The notes below the pieces were generated by a model. It did not search any database and was not told the origin of the DNA. It saw nothing but the letters and a program-made list of their open reading frames with translations. The translations under genes and the position numbers were made by a program. From contig NZ_CP097800.1 of the NCBI RefSeq assembly GCF_000612545.2, positions 6,750,001 through 6,814,000 of the forward strand: a stretch of 64,000 bases of DNA, read 5' to 3'. Source of the DNA: Streptomyces sp. PCS3-D2. Lineage in GTDB: Bacteria > Actinomycetota > Actinomycetes > Streptomycetales > Streptomycetaceae. Shown one piece after another: positions 46,076-55,375 of this stretch; the first letter of the stretch is position 1, and each line of letters starts with the position of its first letter.

Positions 46076-47938
46076 ATGCCACACGACGAACCGAAGTGGA
46101 CCCCGTCGAAGGACCCCCTGGATCCGACCCGACCCGCCCCGGCCGAGCAGCCTCGGGAGCTGCGCCGGATCGTCGGCCTGTTCCGCCCCTACCGCGGCCG
46201 GCTGGCCGTCGTCGGCCTGCTCGTCTGCGCCTCCTCGCTGGTCGGCGTCGCCTCGCCGTTCCTGCTCAGGGAGATCCTCGACGTCGCGATCCCGCAGGGC
46301 CGCACCGGACTGCTGAGCCTGCTCGCGCTCGGCATGATCGCCACCGCCGTCGTCACGAGCGTCTTCGGAGTCCTGCAGACGCTGATATCCACCACGGTGG
46401 GTCAGCGCGTCATGCACGACTTGCGCACCGCCGTCTACGAGCAGCTCCAGCGGATGCCGCTCGCCTTCTTCACCCGGACCCGCACCGGAGAGGTCCAGTC
46501 CCGCATCGCCAACGACATCGGCGGCATGCAGGCCACCGTCACCTCCACCGCGACCTCGCTCGTCTCGAACCTGACGGCCGTCATCGCCACCGTGGTCGCC
46601 ATGCTCGCGCTCGACTGGCGGCTCACCCTGGTCTCACTGCTCCTGCTGCCCGTCTTCGTGTGGATCAGCCGCCGGGTCGGGAACGAGCGGAAGAGGATCA
46701 CGACGCGGCGGCAGAAGCAGATGGCGGCCATGGCCGCGACGGTCACCGAGTCGCTCTCGGTCAGCGGCATCCTGCTCGGCCGCACCATGGGGCGCTCCGA
46801 GTCGCTGACGTCCGCCTTCTCCGAGGAGTCGGAGAAGCTCGTCGACCTCGAAGTGCGCGCCAGCATGGCCGGGCGCTGGCGGATGTCCACCATCGGCATC
46901 GTCATGGCCGCTATGCCCGCGCTCATCTACTGGGCCGCCGGCATCGCCCTCCAGACCGGCGCCCCTTCGCTCTCCGTCGGCACCCTCGTCGCCTTCGTCA
47001 CCCTCCAGCAGGGACTCTTCCGGCCCGCCGTCAGCCTGCTGTCGACCGGGGTGCAGATACAGACCTCGCTGGCGCTGTTCGCCCGCATCTTCGAATACCT
47101 CGACCTGCCGGTGGACATCACGGAGCGGGCGGACCCGGTCCGGCTGGACCGGGCCAAGGGAGAGGTCACCCTGGAGGGCGTGGACTTCGCCTACGACGCG
47201 GAGAACGCCCCGACCCTCACCGGGATCGACATCACCGTCCCGGCCGGCGGCTCCCTCGCCGTCGTCGGCCCGACAGGCTCCGGCAAGAGCACCCTCAGCT
47301 ACCTGGTGCCACGGCTCTACGACGTCACCGGCGGGCGGGTCGCCATCGACGGGGTGGACGTGCGCGACCTCGACTTCGACTCGCTCGCCCGCTCGGTCGG
47401 GGTCGTCTCCCAGGAGACCTATCTCTTCCACGCCTCGGTCGCGGACAACCTGCGCTTCGCCAAGCCCGACGCCACCGACGAGGAGATCACCGAGGCGGCC
47501 CGCGCCGCCCAGATCCACGACCACATCGCGTCCCTGCCCGACGGCTACGACACCCTCGTCGGCGAGCGCGGCTACCGGTTCTCCGGTGGTGAGAAACAGC
47601 GCCTCGCCATCGCCCGCACCATCCTCAGGGACCCGCCCGTGCTCATCCTCGACGAGGCGACCAGCGCCCTCGACACCCGCACGGAGCACGCGGTCCAGCA
47701 GGCCATCGACCGCCTGTCCGCGGGGCGCACCACCATCACCATTGCCCACCGCCTCTCGACCGTGCGCGACGCCGACCAGATCGTGGTCCTCGACGGCGGC
47801 CGCATCGCCGAGCGCGGCACCCATGAGGAGCTCCTGAAGGCGGACGGCCGGTACGCGGCCCTGGTACGCCGGGACCGGGACGCGGCCCTCACCCCCGAGC
47901 CGCCGGAGGAAGCGCAGCTGGCTCCGGTGAATGTGTGA
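46076..47938 (+). CDS. ABC multidrug exporter (homodimer type)
   Basis: The 620-residue product combines a six-helix membrane domain (residues ~30-330) with an ATPase that has every motif: Walker A GPTGSGKST, Q-loop VVSQETYLF, signature FSGGEKQRL, Walker B LILDEATSALD and H-loop TIAHRLS. It should therefore work as a homodimer. GGGAGGG precedes the ATG at 46076. Divergent transcription from a marR gene and the shared operator suggest drug-induced expression. The substrate is unknown. Confidence 0.94.
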   Translation: MPHDEPKWTPSKDPLDPTRPAPAEQPRELRRIVGLFRPYRGRLAVVGLLVCASSLVGVASPFLLREILDVAIPQGRTGLLSLLALGMIATAVVTSVFGVLQTLISTTVGQRVMHDLRTAVYEQLQRMPLAFFTRTRTGEVQSRIANDIGGMQATVTSTATSLVSNLTAVIATVVAMLALDWRLTLVSLLLLPVFVWISRRVGNERKRITTRRQKQMAAMAATVTESLSVSGILLGRTMGRSESLTSAFSEESEKLVDLEVRASMAGRWRMSTIGIVMAAMPALIYWAAGIALQTGAPSLSVGTLVAFVTLQQGLFRPAVSLLSTGVQIQTSLALFARIFEYLDLPVDITERADPVRLDRAKGEVTLEGVDFAYDAENAPTLTGIDITVPAGGSLAVVGPTGSGKSTLSYLVPRLYDVTGGRVAIDGVDVRDLDFDSLARSVGVVSQETYLFHASVADNLRFAKPDATDEEITEAARAAQIHDHIASLPDGYDTLVGERGYRFSGGEKQRLAIARTILRDPPVLILDEATSALDTRTEHAVQQAIDRLSAGRTTITIAHRLSTVRDADQIVVLDGGRIAERGTHEELLKADGRYAALVRRDRDAALTPEPPEEAQLAPVNV

Positions 47939-48001
47939 CCATATGACAGGGATGCGGACGGGATGCCTGAAAAGTGATGATCTGCGCGTTAGTGTTCCCG
48001 C

Positions 48002-48844
48002 ATGCGTCATGAGTCCCGGCCGCACCGGCGCCGATCCCGGCTCACCCGCCGGGGCCGACTGGCCCTCTTCCTCGGCCTCCTGCTCACGCTCGGTGCGGTG
48101 GTCCTGATCCCGGTCCTGCGGGGCGCGCAGGAGCCGGAGGTGCCGAGCCGGCTGACGATTCCGGAGGGATGGCGCGCGTCCCAGGTGTACGCGGCGGTCG
48201 ACCGGGCGCTCAAGCTCCCGCCGGGAACCGCGAAGTCGGCCGTGCCCAGCGCCGCTCTGGCGCTGCCCGCGGAGGCCGAGGGCAACCCGGAGGGGTACCT
48301 CTTCCCCGCGACGTACCCGGTGACCTCGAAGACGACCCCGGCCGCGCTCCTCGCCCGTATGGTGCGCACGGCCAACGAGAAGCTCGCCACCACGGCGGTG
48401 GCCGACGGCGGCAAGGCCCACGGGATGACCCCCTACCAGACGGCGACGATGGCCAGCGTCATCGAGGCGGAGGCCGAGAGCCCCGCCGACATGGGCAAGG
48501 TCGCCCGGGTGGTGCACAACCGGCTGGCGAAGTCGATGCCGCTGCAGATGGACTCCACCCTCAACTACGCGCTGAACCGCAGCACCCTCGACACCACGCT
48601 GAGCGACACCCGGATCGACCACCCCTTCAACACCTACGAACGCCAGGGCCTGCCGCCCACACCGATCGACAGCCCCGGTCTGGCGGCGATGGCCGCGGCG
48701 GTCGCGCCGACACCGGGCGACTGGCTCTTCTTCGTCACCGTCAAGCCGGGCGACACGCGCTTCTCGGCGACGTACGCGGAGCACCGGAAGCACGTGGCGG
48801 AGTTCAACAGGTACCGCGCCCGGGCGGGCTCGCGCGCCGGGTGA
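48002..48844 (+). CDS. MltG/YceG-like endolytic murein transglycosylase, short form
   Basis: The 280-residue product has a basic N-terminus and one membrane anchor (ALFLGLLLTLGAVVLIPVL, ~20-38). A periplasm-side domain follows with LTIPEGWRASQVYAAV, the EGYLFPATYPV motif, MASVIEAEAE with the probable catalytic Glu155, and VVHNRLAKSMPLQMDSTLNY. These are all diagnostic of MltG, which cuts nascent glycan strands. It is shorter than the main Streptomyces MltG, which sits beside aroE/ruvX genes, so this is probably a paralogue. No ribosome binding site is obvious. Confidence 0.9.
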   Translation: MRHESRPHRRRSRLTRRGRLALFLGLLLTLGAVVLIPVLRGAQEPEVPSRLTIPEGWRASQVYAAVDRALKLPPGTAKSAVPSAALALPAEAEGNPEGYLFPATYPVTSKTTPAALLARMVRTANEKLATTAVADGGKAHGMTPYQTATMASVIEAEAESPADMGKVARVVHNRLAKSMPLQMDSTLNYALNRSTLDTTLSDTRIDHPFNTYERQGLPPTPIDSPGLAAMAAAVAPTPGDWLFFVTVKPGDTRFSATYAEHRKHVAEFNRYRARAGSRAG

Positions 48845-48871
48845 CGGGCCCGGGCCCGGGCCCGCGCCGGA

Positions 48872-49984
48872 TCAGGGCGCGGGTGCGAGGGCCGGTTCGC
48901 GCCGCAGCAGGCGGCGGATCTCACGCACCGCCGCCCGGCCCGCGCGGTTGGCGCCGACGGTCGAGGCCGAAGGACCGTAGCCGACCAGGTGGATCCGCTC
49001 GTCGAGCACGGCCCGGGTCCCCTCGACGCGGATGCCGCCGCCCGGTTCGCGCAGGTGCAGCGGGGCCAGGTGGTCGACGGCCGCGCGGAAGCCGGTGGCC
49101 CACAGGAGGACGTCCGCGTCCACACGGCTGCCGTCGGCCCAGGCGGCCCCGGCGGTGGTGATCCGGTCGAACACGGGCCGGCGGTTCAGGACGCCCGAGG
49201 CCAGGCCGGCCCGGACGGCCTCGTTCAGCGGCAGGCCCGTCACGCTGACCACGCTCTGCGGCGGCAGCCCCCGGCGCACCCGCTCGTCCACCAGGGCCAC
49301 CGCGGCCCGTCCCTCGGCCTCGCCGAAGCTCCCGTCGCGGAAGACCGGGGGACGTCGGGTCACCCAGGTGGTCCGCTCCGCCACCTCGGCGATCTCCAGC
49401 AGGTGCTGGACCGCCGACGTCCCGCCGCCCACCACGATCACCCGGGCGCCGGCGAACGCCCGAGGCCCCGGGTAGTCCGCCGTGTGCAGCTGGCGGCCGC
49501 GGAACGTCTCCTGCCCGGGGTAGCGTGGCCAGAACGGCCGGTCCCAGGTCCCGGTTGCGCTGATCAGGGCCCGCGCCGACCAGCTGCCGGCCGAGGTCTC
49601 CACGCGCAGCCGCCCGTCGCCCGCCTCGCGTATGGCCGACACGTGCACGGGGCGCCGTACGCGTAGGCCGAAGTGCTCCTCGTAGGCGGCGAAGTACTCC
49701 CCGACCACCTCCGACGCGGGCCGCAGCGGGTCGGCGCCGGTCAGTTCCATGCCGGGCAGGGCGTGCATCCCGTGCACCGTGCCGTAGGTGAGCGAGGGCC
49801 AGCGGTACTGCCAGGCCCCGCCCGGGCGGGGCGCGTGGTCCAGGACCACGTGGTCGAGCCCCGCCCGCGTCAGGTGGTATGCGCCGGACAGGCCCGCCTG
49901 CCCGGCCCCGATGACCGCCACGTCGACCACCGCCGGGTCCCCGTCGCTGCTCGCGCCGTCCGCGTTCCGCCTCAGATCGTTCAC
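48872..49984 (-). CDS. FAD-dependent NAD(P)-binding monooxygenase/oxidoreductase
   Basis: The product is 370 residues from a GTG at 49984. It has two Rossmann motifs: VAVIGAGQAGLSGAYHL near residue 22 for FAD, and ARVIVVGGGTSAVQHLL in the middle for NADPH. The region between includes ISATGTWDRPFWPRYPG, typical of flavin monooxygenases and thioredoxin reductase-like enzymes such as CzcO. The end VLLWATGFRAAVDHLAPL carries the family's ATGF motif. The substrate is unknown. It runs in the same direction as the HAD phosphatase upstream. Confidence 0.9.
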   Translation of the reverse strand: MNDLRRNADGASSDGDPAVVDVAVIGAGQAGLSGAYHLTRAGLDHVVLDHAPRPGGAWQYRWPSLTYGTVHGMHALPGMELTGADPLRPASEVVGEYFAAYEEHFGLRVRRPVHVSAIREAGDGRLRVETSAGSWSARALISATGTWDRPFWPRYPGQETFRGRQLHTADYPGPRAFAGARVIVVGGGTSAVQHLLEIAEVAERTTWVTRRPPVFRDGSFGEAEGRAAVALVDERVRRGLPPQSVVSVTGLPLNEAVRAGLASGVLNRRPVFDRITTAGAAWADGSRVDADVLLWATGFRAAVDHLAPLHLREPGGGIRVEGTRAVLDERIHLVGYGPSASTVGANRAGRAAVREIRRLLRREPALAPAP

Positions 49985-50098
49985 GGTTCTACCAACTCGC
50001 GGTCGTCGCGGGATCTTCCCGCCCCCCACGTGCCGGGGGCACCGGCGGTCCGACCGCTTTGCTCCGCCCCTCGGCCGCCGCAGCTCCCCGCCGCTCCC

Positions 50099-50785
50099 TC
50101 AGGCGGCCGGGCCCGGGGAGCGCGTGCACAGCCACTCGTAGGCGGCGTCCGCGCTGAAACCGGACTGCCCGCCGGGGAAGAGTAGACCAGCGGACGTGAA
50201 CGCCGTGTCACCGGCGATCTCCGCCGCGTAGGGGACCGCGATGCATCCCATGCCCGCTGCGCGGGCTGCCAGGGCACCCGGCGCCGCGTCCTCCACGACC
50301 ACGCAGTCGGCCGGCTCGGCGCCCAGCCGCCGGGCCGCCTCCAGGAACACGTCCGGGGCGGGCTTGCCCTGCGCGACCTCCTCCGCGGAGACCGCCGTGG
50401 TCAGCAGCGCGTCCAGGCCGGTGCCCACCAGTACGGCGTCGATGGCCGCGCGGGAGGAACCGGAGGCCACCGCCATCGGCACCCCCTCGGACCGCAGCCG
50501 TTCGACGAGCTTGCGCATCTGCGGAAAGACCTCGGTCCGGGTGCGCGCGAGTTCCAGGTAGGCGGCGTTCTGCTCGGCGAGCAGCCGCTCGACGGGCGTC
50601 CGGATGCCGTACCGGTCCCTGAGGATCTCCAGGGTCTCCCGTGTGCCGATGCCGATGAAGCGGGCGTGCTGCTCCCACGTGAAGTCGGGGACGCCGTGCG
50701 CCTCCAGCGTGCGGCGCCCGGACTCGTAGTAGTTCGGCTCGCTGTCCACGAGGGTGCCGTCGAGATCGAATATGACGGAGATCAT
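50099..50785 (-). CDS. HAD-superfamily phosphatase (beta-phosphoglucomutase/GPP-like)
   Basis: The 228-residue product has motif I as FDLDGTLVDSE (nucleophile Asp at about residue 7), a helical cap, motif II in AVASGSSRAAID, the motif III Lys in GKPAPDVFLEAA, and motif IV as VVEDAAPGALAARAAG. These small hydrolases act on sugar phosphates or similar metabolites. The exact substrate cannot be told. It is a single gene between the oxidoreductase and the Lrp regulator. Confidence 0.92.
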   Translation of the reverse strand: MISVIFDLDGTLVDSEPNYYESGRRTLEAHGVPDFTWEQHARFIGIGTRETLEILRDRYGIRTPVERLLAEQNAAYLELARTRTEVFPQMRKLVERLRSEGVPMAVASGSSRAAIDAVLVGTGLDALLTTAVSAEEVAQGKPAPDVFLEAARRLGAEPADCVVVEDAAPGALAARAAGMGCIAVPYAAEIAGDTAFTSAGLLFPGGQSGFSADAAYEWLCTRSPGPAA

Positions 50786-50839
50786 CCGCTGTGCCCGTCC
50801 TGCCTGTCGCGTCCTGCCACACCCGTACCGGCCATCCTG

Positions 50840-51319
50840 TCAGGTTCTGCGGGCGTTCCTCCCCACCGCTTCCACCAAGGGCAGCAGCCGGTGTGCGACC
50901 CGCTCGCGCAGTGCCACTTCCGTCCGCGTGCGGACCACGCCCGGAAGCCGGATCAGCCGCTGGATCACGTCCTCCAGATGCGCGTTGTCCCGGGCCGCCA
51001 CCCGGGTCAGCAGGTCCCCGCCACCGGTGATGGAGAAGGCCTCGATGATCTCCGGCACGGCGGCCAGCGCGTCGCCGACGTCGTCCAGGTGGCCCTGGGT
51101 GACCTCGATGTGTACGAAGGCCAGCACCGGGTGGCCCAGTGCCGCGGGGGAAAGCACCGGTCCGGTCCCGGTGATCACGCCCGTGCGCTCCAGCCGGTCC
51201 AGCCGGGCCTGGAGGGTGCCGCGGGCGACACCGAGGATCCGGGCGTACTCACGGACGCTGGTGCGCGGCTGCTCGATCAGCAGGCGCAGGATTCTGGTGT
51301 CGAGCTCGTCCACCGCCAT
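50840..51319 (-). CDS. Lrp/AsnC-family transcriptional regulator
   Basis: The 159-residue product has an N-terminal HTH (LDTRILRLLIEQPRTSVREY, ILGVARGTLQARLDRLERTG) and a C-terminal RAM ligand domain (AFVHIEVTQGHLDDVGDALA, FSITGGGDLLTRVAARDNAH). Such proteins respond to amino acids. Its stop lies 54 bp from the start of the HAD phosphatase gene on the same strand. Regulated genes are not evident. Confidence 0.93.
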   Translation of the reverse strand: MAVDELDTRILRLLIEQPRTSVREYARILGVARGTLQARLDRLERTGVITGTGPVLSPAALGHPVLAFVHIEVTQGHLDDVGDALAAVPEIIEAFSITGGGDLLTRVAARDNAHLEDVIQRLIRLPGVVRTRTEVALRERVAHRLLPLVEAVGRNARRT

Positions 51320-51344
51320 GCCGGGACCATACCAACGGCATGGT

Positions 51345-52151
51345 TCACCGCCGTCGTTCCCGGCCAGTGACCCGCCCGGTGCGCGGCTGGGGCTGCTTGC
51401 GGTACGCCAGGGCCACCACCATGACCGTGGCGGCGGGAACCAGCAGCAGCCAGCCCACCGTCCAGCCGGCCCGGAGCAGCAGCAGCGCCCCGAAGACCCC
51501 GCCGGTGAAGATGGCCAGGACGGACAGGCCGCGCAGTTTCCAGCCGGCCGAACCGTACGCGTAGACCGCTTGGTGCCCCATGGCGGAGCCGCCCAGGAAC
51601 GCCGTCATCGACCGGGTGACCAGCGTCGTGGGCACCCCCGGCACGTCGGCCCGCATGATCGTGGTGTTGCGCAGCCCCATCGCCAGCGCCAGGACCGACG
51701 TCACCGCGAGGTGCCGCGGGGTCGGCGAACCGTACTGCGGCACCAGCCCCCACGCCACCACCGCGGCGGCCAGGATCAGCCCGGCCTCGACGAGGAGCCC
51801 CATGACGAACCAGCGCCGCCCGCGGGCCTCCGTCACGGCCTCCAGGTGCGAACCGCAGACCACGCCGATGACGAACGCGGCCAGCGAGACGGCGGCGGGG
51901 AGCGTCGGAAGGTCGGGCGCCTGAGCGACACCGAAGGCCAGGAACAGCACGTTCCCTGTCTGCATCGCCGTGAAGGCGGGCCCGAGCGCGAGCAGGCTCA
52001 CCGCCTCGATCACCCCGGTCACCGAGGTCAGGGCGACCATCAGCGCCGGCATGTGCGGCGGCAGCCGCGAACCGGCCGTCCGCCCGGCCTTCCGGTTCTC
52101 GTCCATGACGCCCGACAGTGACACGCCTGCCGTGCCCGCCGCCGCCGACAT
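51345..52151 (-). CDS. DUF1275/YoaK-family membrane protein
   Basis: The product is about 268 residues with roughly six to seven hydrophobic helices. The signs of the DUF1275 family are SVTGVIEAVSLLALGPAFTA near the first helix, then TGNVLFLAFGVA, LALAMGLRNTTIMRADVPGV and TLVTRSMTAFL. The role of this family is not settled. The start may be ATG 52151 or the in-frame ATG at 52106; neither has a strong ribosome binding site. It is divergent from the histidine phosphatase gene with only 24 bp between the outer start codons. Confidence 0.88.
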   Translation of the reverse strand: MSAAAGTAGVSLSGVMDENRKAGRTAGSRLPPHMPALMVALTSVTGVIEAVSLLALGPAFTAMQTGNVLFLAFGVAQAPDLPTLPAAVSLAAFVIGVVCGSHLEAVTEARGRRWFVMGLLVEAGLILAAAVVAWGLVPQYGSPTPRHLAVTSVLALAMGLRNTTIMRADVPGVPTTLVTRSMTAFLGGSAMGHQAVYAYGSAGWKLRGLSVLAIFTGGVFGALLLLRAGWTVGWLLLVPAATVMVVALAYRKQPQPRTGRVTGRERRR

Positions 52152-52175
52152 GCCGGAAGGCGTAGGGTCCGCAGG

Positions 52176-52769
52176 GTGAGTGATCTTCTGCTGGTGAGGC
52201 ACGGTGAGACCGCCTGGAGCGCCAACGGGCGGCACACCGGGCGCACCGACGTTCCGCTGACCGCACGGGGGGTCGAGGAAGCCATCTGCCTGGCTCCCTA
52301 CTTCCGGGACCGGCGGCCGGCCCTGGTGCTGACCAGCCCGCTGCGCCGGGCCGTGGCCACCGCGGAGCTCGCCGGACTCCCCGGCGCCGGCATCGACTCC
52401 GATCTGTACGAGTGGGACTACGGCGGTTACGAGGGCATCACCACCGCGGAGATCCGGCGGACCACCCCCGACTGGTCCCTGTGGACCCACGGGGTGCCGC
52501 CCGGCGACGCGGATCACCCCGGCGAGAGCGCCGCCCAGGTCGGCGCCCGCGCGGACCGGGTCCTGGCCCGGATCGCCCCCGTGCTCCATGGGGACGACGG
52601 CGACGTGGTGCTCGTCGCCCACGGCCACTTCCTGCGCGTCCTGACCGCCCGCTACCTGCGTCTGGAACCTGAGCAGGGCCGGCTCTTCCTGCTCCGCACG
52701 GGAACCGTCAGCACGCTCTCCACGGAACACGGCCTCCCCGTGATCGCCGGCTGGAACGCCCGCGACTGA
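52176..52769 (+). CDS. Histidine phosphatase (phosphoglycerate mutase-like)
   Basis: The 197-residue product has the RHGE catalytic tetrad start in LLLVRHGETAWSANGRHTG with the nucleophilic His at about residue 8. TSPLRRAVATAELAG supplies the second Arg and VLVAHGHFLRVLTARYL the second His. These residues define the branch-1 histidine phosphatases, which act on small phosphoesters. The substrate is not predictable. GTG is the start codon. Confidence 0.92.
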   Translation: MSDLLLVRHGETAWSANGRHTGRTDVPLTARGVEEAICLAPYFRDRRPALVLTSPLRRAVATAELAGLPGAGIDSDLYEWDYGGYEGITTAEIRRTTPDWSLWTHGVPPGDADHPGESAAQVGARADRVLARIAPVLHGDDGDVVLVAHGHFLRVLTARYLRLEPEQGRLFLLRTGTVSTLSTEHGLPVIAGWNARD

Positions 52770-52853
52770 CCCGCTCCCGCCGCCCGTCCCCGCCGGGTCC
52801 GCGCGGCCCCCGCTCGCCTCGCGCGCCCGGGCCGCCTGCGTGACCATTCGTAC

Positions 52854-54362
52854 ATGAGCCATGACGGTGCGGGCGACGGCCCCGGGACATCCGCCCCGGA
52901 AGCGGGGCTCAAGGCCAATGCGATCGGATTCCTCGACGCGCTCGTCATCGGTCTGAACTCGACCTCGCCCGCCTACTCCCTCGCCGCCGTCCTCGGGCCG
53001 ATCGTGGCCCTCGTCGGGATCTACGCGCCGGGCGTGATCCTGGCCTCCTTCGTGCCGATGCTGATGATCGCGGCCGCCTTCTACTACCTCAACAAGGTCG
53101 ACCAGGACTGCGGGACGACCTTCTCCTGGGTGACACGGGCCATGGGCCCGTGGGCGGGCTGGCTCGGCGGCTGGGCGATCGCCATGACGGGCGTTCTGGT
53201 CATCGGCTCGCTGGCCGACGTCGCCGTGAACTTCGGACTGCTCGCCTTCGGCCTGGACGACTGGGCCGCCAACGCCTGGATCCGGCAGGGCCTCACCGTC
53301 GCGGTGATCCTGGCCATGACCGCGATCTGCGTGATCGGCACCGAACTCTCCGCCCACCTGCAGGACATCCTCATCCTCGCCCAGGTCTTCTTCCTCCTGG
53401 CGTTCGCGGTGGTGGCCATCTACCGCATCTACGCCGGCACCAGCACCCTGGAGGAGATCGAGCCCAGCATCGGCTGGCTCAACCCCTTCGGCGCCGGAGG
53501 CGCCGCCCTCACCGGCGGCCTGCTCCTCGGCGTGTTCATGTACTGGGGATGGGAATCGGCGGTCAACCTCACCGAAGAGGTCGAGAACTCCGCCACGGCG
53601 CCCGGCAAGGCCGGCATCTGGTCCACCGTGATCCTCCTGGTCACCTACCTGTCCGTGTGCATCGCCGTGGTCGGCTACGCGGGCACCGCCTTCCTCGCCG
53701 AGAACGCCGCCGAGGAGGAGGCCATCTTCGCCGTGCTCGCCCACGAGGTCATGGGGGGCTGGGACTGGATGGTGCTGCTCGCCGTCTGCACCTCCGCGCT
53801 CGCCTCCACGCAGACCACGATCATTCCCGCCTCCCGCACCGCCCTGTCCATGGCCCGCCGCCACGCACTGCCCCAGCACCTCGCGCACATCCACCCGCGG
53901 TTCCTGACCCCGGACGTGAGCACCTGGTGGGTGGCCGGCATTGCCATCGGCTGGTACCTCGTCGTGAACCAGATCAGCGAGAACGCGCTCCTGGACTCGC
54001 TCACCGCGCTGTCCCTGCTCATCGCCTTCTACTACGCGCTCACCGGCCTGGCCTGCGCCGTCTACTACCGCCGCCACCTCCTGGAGAGCCCGCACAACCT
54101 CCTGCTCATCGGCGTCGGCCCGGTGGTCGGCGCCGGCCTGCTGTTCTGGCTGCTGATCGAGTCGATCGGCGACATGTCGAACCCGGAGAACTCGGCCAGC
54201 GGCGTCTCCTGGCTCGGGCTCGGCCCGCCGCTGGTCATCGGCATCGCGATCGCCCTCGTCGGCGTGCTCGTCATGTGCTTCTGGCGGGTACGGGACGGCC
54301 GGTTCTGGCAGGAGCGCCGCGGGGTCGTCGACCCGGCCCTCGTCCACCCCAGGAAGCGCTGA
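52854..54362 (+). CDS. APC-superfamily amino acid permease
   Basis: The 502-residue product has about twelve membrane helices. The first helix carries the APC pattern FLDALVIGLNSTSPAYSLAA, with the unwound substrate-binding Gly/Ser region. Later motifs include WVTRAMGPWAGWLGGWAIAM and GVFMYWGWESAVNLTEEV. It probably imports an amino acid or amine by proton coupling. The universal stress protein gene starts 9 bp after its stop, so the two form an operon, an arrangement seen for other actinobacterial permeases. Confidence 0.93.
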   Translation: MSHDGAGDGPGTSAPEAGLKANAIGFLDALVIGLNSTSPAYSLAAVLGPIVALVGIYAPGVILASFVPMLMIAAAFYYLNKVDQDCGTTFSWVTRAMGPWAGWLGGWAIAMTGVLVIGSLADVAVNFGLLAFGLDDWAANAWIRQGLTVAVILAMTAICVIGTELSAHLQDILILAQVFFLLAFAVVAIYRIYAGTSTLEEIEPSIGWLNPFGAGGAALTGGLLLGVFMYWGWESAVNLTEEVENSATAPGKAGIWSTVILLVTYLSVCIAVVGYAGTAFLAENAAEEEAIFAVLAHEVMGGWDWMVLLAVCTSALASTQTTIIPASRTALSMARRHALPQHLAHIHPRFLTPDVSTWWVAGIAIGWYLVVNQISENALLDSLTALSLLIAFYYALTGLACAVYYRRHLLESPHNLLLIGVGPVVGAGLLFWLLIESIGDMSNPENSASGVSWLGLGPPLVIGIAIALVGVLVMCFWRVRDGRFWQERRGVVDPALVHPRKR

Positions 54363-54371
54363 GGAGTCCCG

Positions 54372-54797
54372 ATGTCCGTGGTCCTCGGATACGACGAGTC
54401 ACCCGGCGCCGAGAGGGCCCTACAGGTCGCCCTGGAGGTGGCCGCCGCTTTCGGCGAACCCCTCGTCCTCGTCTACGGGGCGGCCGCTCCGGGCCCCACC
54501 GGCGAGGAGTCGCGCGCGCACCGCGAAGCCGTCCGCCAGGCGGGCCGAAGCGCCCTGGCACACGCCGTCGAGGAGGCCGACGCCGCCGGAGTGCCCTCGA
54601 CGGTCGAGGTCGCCGACGAGAAGCCCGCACCGGCGCTGCTCGACGCCGCCGAACGGCACGGCGCCCGCGTCATCATCGTCGGCAGCTGGGGTGACAGCCC
54701 GATGCGCGGCGCCCTGCTGGGCTCCACCCCGCACAAGCTCCTGCACCTCTCGCCGATCCCCGTGCTGTGCGTCCCGACGGAGAGCGCGGCACGCTGA
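54372..54797 (+). CDS. Universal stress protein (UspA family)
   Basis: The 141-residue product shows the Usp fold with VVLGYDESPGAERALQVAL at the N-terminus and the nucleotide-binding region IIVGSWGDSPMRGALLGST followed by PHKLLHLSPIPVLCVP. The G-2x-G-9x-G-(S/T) pattern of ATP-binding Usp proteins is only partly matched. GAGGAG stands upstream of the ATG. It is co-transcribed with the permease and may tune it. Confidence 0.92.
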   Translation: MSVVLGYDESPGAERALQVALEVAAAFGEPLVLVYGAAAPGPTGEESRAHREAVRQAGRSALAHAVEEADAAGVPSTVEVADEKPAPALLDAAERHGARVIIVGSWGDSPMRGALLGSTPHKLLHLSPIPVLCVPTESAAR

Positions 54798-54828
54798 AGG
54801 GGTCGGCCGGGCCGCCTCCTAGGATGCC

Positions 54829-55341
54829 GTGATGACGGAACTCCAACGGCTCCGCGCCGAACACGCCCCGGCCCTGCTCGCGTTCGAACGGGCCAACCGC
54901 GCCTACTTCGCGCAGTCGGTGCCCGACCGCGGGGACGCGTACTTCGAGGACTTCGACACCCGGCACCGCGAACTCCTCGCCGGGCAGGCCGCCGGCCGGG
55001 ACCACCTCCACCTGATCATCGGGGGCGGCGGGGAGGTGCTGGGACGGGTCAACCTGATCGACGTCGAGGGCGGCTCCGCCGAGCTGGGCTTCCGCGTCGC
55101 GCAGGACGCGGCCGGCCGGGGCTTGGCCACCCGCGCGGTCCGGCAGGTCCTGGTGCTGGCGGTACGGACGTACGGACTGCGGACCCTGCGCGCCTGCGCG
55201 GACGTCGGCAACACCGGATCGCGCACGGTCCTGGAGCGCACCGGCTTCGTGCCGGTGGAGGAGACCGTCCTGGACGGCCGCCCCACGATCCGCTACGTAC
55301 GGGACCTGGGGGAGGGACGGCAGCGGCCGGCGGGTGCCTGA
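54829..55341 (+). CDS. GNAT-family N-acetyltransferase (RimJ/RimL-like)
   Basis: The 170-residue product contains the acetyl-CoA binding pattern AELGFRVAQDAAGRGLATRA and the later LRACADVGNTGSRTVLERTG with FVPVEE. Both are typical of RimJ/RimL-type acetyltransferases that modify protein N-termini or small amines. The start is GTG 54829 or the adjoining ATG 54832. It lies 31 bp after the universal stress protein gene and may belong to the same transcript. Confidence 0.92.
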   Translation: MMTELQRLRAEHAPALLAFERANRAYFAQSVPDRGDAYFEDFDTRHRELLAGQAAGRDHLHLIIGGGGEVLGRVNLIDVEGGSAELGFRVAQDAAGRGLATRAVRQVLVLAVRTYGLRTLRACADVGNTGSRTVLERTGFVPVEETVLDGRPTIRYVRDLGEGRQRPAGA

Positions 55342-55375
55342 ACAGCCGTCAGGCACCGCCGGCCGGGTCCGGCCG

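Noticed and set aside
51345-54347. Minus-strand open frame of 1000 codons
   Set aside because: Only its last ~268 codons form a real protein (DUF1275). The rest is antisense to the phosphatase and permease genes.
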